From contig JAFLUC010000021.1 in NCBI GenBank assembly GCA_022509005.1, positions 1 to 34,347 on the forward strand: a stretch of 34,347 bases of DNA, given 5' to 3'. Position numbers and translations under genes: made by a program. Under the pieces are notes generated by a model. The model was given only the letters and a program-made list of their open reading frames with translations, was not told the origin of the DNA and made no database searches. Source of the stretch: Oscillospiraceae bacterium (GTDB lineage: Bacteria; Bacillota; Clostridia; UBA1381). Below, piece after piece: positions 33,843-34,347 of this stretch (its first letter is position 1; each line of letters begins with the position of its first letter).

Positions 33843-34105
33843 TGTATAGTATATTTTATACTAAAGATGCTCAAAAAGCCATTCCCAAATTAAAGGCGGC
33901 TCATTTAGATGAAAAGGCAAAAAAGCTGATTAATATAATACATCAAAATCCATATCAAAATCCTCCGCCATATGAAAAGCTGGTAGGGGATTTGGGTGGA
34001 GCGTATTCGCGCAGAATAAATATACAGCATAGGCTTGTATATGAAGTAGATGATGATAATAAAACCATAAAAATTTTAAGTATGTGGACACACTATGATT
34101 TTTAA
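33842..34105 (+). CDS. YoeB/Txe-family mRNA-interferase toxin
   Basis: A ribosome-dependent endoribonuclease of the RelE/YoeB fold, 87 residues. The C-terminal signature GGAYSRRINIQHRLVYEVDDDN...MWTHYDF holds the conserved Arg and His and the terminal His-Tyr-like pair that act in RNA cleavage. LINIIHQNPYQNPPPYEKLVGDL is the usual middle helix and loop. The start is ATG 33842, sharing one base with the antitoxin stop. A GTG at 33836 is in frame but less likely. A terminator ends the operon 20 bases later. Confidence 0.9.
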   Translation: MYSIFYTKDAQKAIPKLKAAHLDEKAKKLINIIHQNPYQNPPPYEKLVGDLGGAYSRRINIQHRLVYEVDDDNKTIKILSMWTHYDF

Positions 34106-34124
34106 TACGAACATCTCAAGTCAT

Positions 34125-34158
34125 AAAAACAGCACTAGATAACGCCAGTGCTGTTTTT
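34125..34158 (+). terminator. terminator of the toxin-antitoxin operon
   Basis: A perfect 12-bp stem AAAAACAGCACT / AGTGCTGTTTTT with a 10-base loop. It is symmetrical enough to work on both strands. Its right arm runs straight into a copy of the tRNA-Tyr 3' end. Confidence 0.85.
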
Positions 34159-34261
34159 GGTGGGAGAGGGTGGATTCGCGAGCCGCGCACTAAAAAACAG
34201 TCCACCGGACTGTTTTTTGCGGCAAGCCGCCGTGCTGTTCTCATCTCACCCTCTCAGACCA
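34158..34261. repeat. compact palindromic element with internal hairpins
   Basis: The ends form a 15-bp inverted repeat with two mismatches (TGGTGGGAGAGGGTG at 34158-34172, CACCCTCTCAGACCA at 34247-34261). Inside are a perfect 12-bp terminator-like hairpin AAAAAACAGTCC / GGACTGTTTTTT (34192-34218) and a GCGGC/GCCGC hairpin (34219-34230). No ORF. It looks like a small non-autonomous repeat or a folded transcript derived from a tRNA end. Confidence 0.65.
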
Positions 34262-34266
34262 CAAAA

Positions 34267-34291
34267 AAGACACCAACTACGTTGATGTCTT
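34267..34291 (-). terminator. terminator of the tRNA-Tyr transcript
   Basis: On the minus strand AAGACATCAAC, loop GTA, GTTGGTGTCTT (one G-T pair), followed by TTTT. It begins 4 bases after the CCA end of the tRNA. Confidence 0.8.
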
Positions 34292-34294
34292 CTT

Positions 34295-34347
34295 TGGTGG
34301 GAGAGGGTGGATTCGAACCACCGAAGCTATAAGCAGCAGATTTACAG
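34295..34347 (-). tRNA. tRNA-Tyr (anticodon GUA), 5' part outside the window
   Basis: On the minus strand, the 3' portion of a tRNA: anticodon loop CTGTAAATC (anticodon GTA), a long class II variable arm (TGCTTATAGCTTC), T-arm GGTGGTTCGAATCCACC, acceptor CTCTCCC, discriminator A and encoded CCA ending at 34295. GTA with a long variable arm is diagnostic of bacterial tRNA-Tyr. The D-arm and 5' end lie beyond position 34347. Confidence 0.88.

Larger units (their letters stand above)
34156..34315. repeat. direct repeat of the tRNA-Tyr 3' end (34156-34178 and 34293-34315)
   Basis: A 23-base exact direct repeat containing the tRNA CCA end, acceptor 3' strand and part of the T-arm (TTTGGTGGGAGAG...GATTCG). 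The right copy belongs to the real tRNA gene; the left copy is a 3' fragment only. A shorter 13-base copy (TTTTTGGTGGGAG) is at 33406-33418, directly behind the NSS terminator. Such duplicated tRNA ends are typical of site-specific integration. Confidence 0.75.

Noticed and set aside
33594..34105. Phage or plasmid maintenance region around the toxin-antitoxin pair
   Set aside because: No integrase, replication or phage structural gene is in the window, so only a possible insertion scar is claimed.
34158..34230. A second tRNA gene at the left repeat copy
   Set aside because: Only the acceptor 3' strand and half of the T-arm are present; no anticodon arm or 5' acceptor strand can be formed.

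Overview
The window reads as chromosome of a Gram-positive, anaerobic, plant-fibre-degrading member of the Clostridia (Bacillota). The support is indirect: a dnaG-rpoD-prmA cluster, a cysS-mrnC pair (Mini-ribonuclease III), a two-subunit transketolase, consensus sigma-A promoters (TTGACA/17/TATAAT types), strong AGGAGG ribosome sites, many lipoproteins, a BspA-like repeat protein and large secreted pectin-active enzymes. A pectin-specialist gut clostridium (for example a Monoglobus-like lineage) would fit, but that is a guess from enzyme content.

Layout. 1-1,333: a 5'-truncated GH51 arabinofuranosidase gene on the minus strand. 1,410-3,387: a promoter and two surface proteins of unknown role (a lipoprotein and a single-pass membrane protein with a 12-nt tandem repeat). 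3,604-9,069: dnaG, rpoD, prmA, a flavodiiron-like protein without its iron ligands, and a GNAT acetyltransferase, tightly packed and partly overlapping. 9,134-10,372 (minus): VOC protein and SDR dehydrogenase. 10,531-11,094: a lipoprotein. 11,143-15,326 (minus): cysS, mrnC, transketolase N and C subunits, lipoprotein. 15,581-16,491: DtxR-type metal regulator overlapping a YgjP-like metallopeptidase. 16,488-17,321: a strong promoter, a structured small RNA with its own terminator, and an AT-rich PBECR4-like nuclease gene.

17,339-31,969 is a region of secreted enzymes for rhamnogalacturonan I and its arabinogalactan side chains: GH53 galactanase, a DUF5050-like lipoprotein, a BspA-type LRR protein with a 54-residue small protein behind it, PL11 rhamnogalacturonan lyase (minus), and, divergent from it, a 1,693-residue protein joining GH30 and GH43 catalytic domains. 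Together they would cut the backbone (PL11), the beta-1,4-galactan (GH53) and beta-1,6-galactan/arabinose decorations (GH30-GH43). No sugar transporter or sugar-specific regulator is in the window. The divergent PL11/GH30 promoter region carries a LacI-like palindrome and a short cysteine-rich leader ORF.

32,017-33,372 is an NSS-family sodium symporter. 33,536-34,105 is a Phd/YefM-YoeB-type toxin-antitoxin pair with an operator. The window ends in a partial tRNA-Tyr gene (minus) beside repeated copies of the tRNA 3' end and a compact palindromic element, which suggests past insertion at this tRNA. No gap between features exceeds about 260 bases; the larger gaps are described individually. I saw no rRNA, CRISPR array, complete insertion sequence or prophage.
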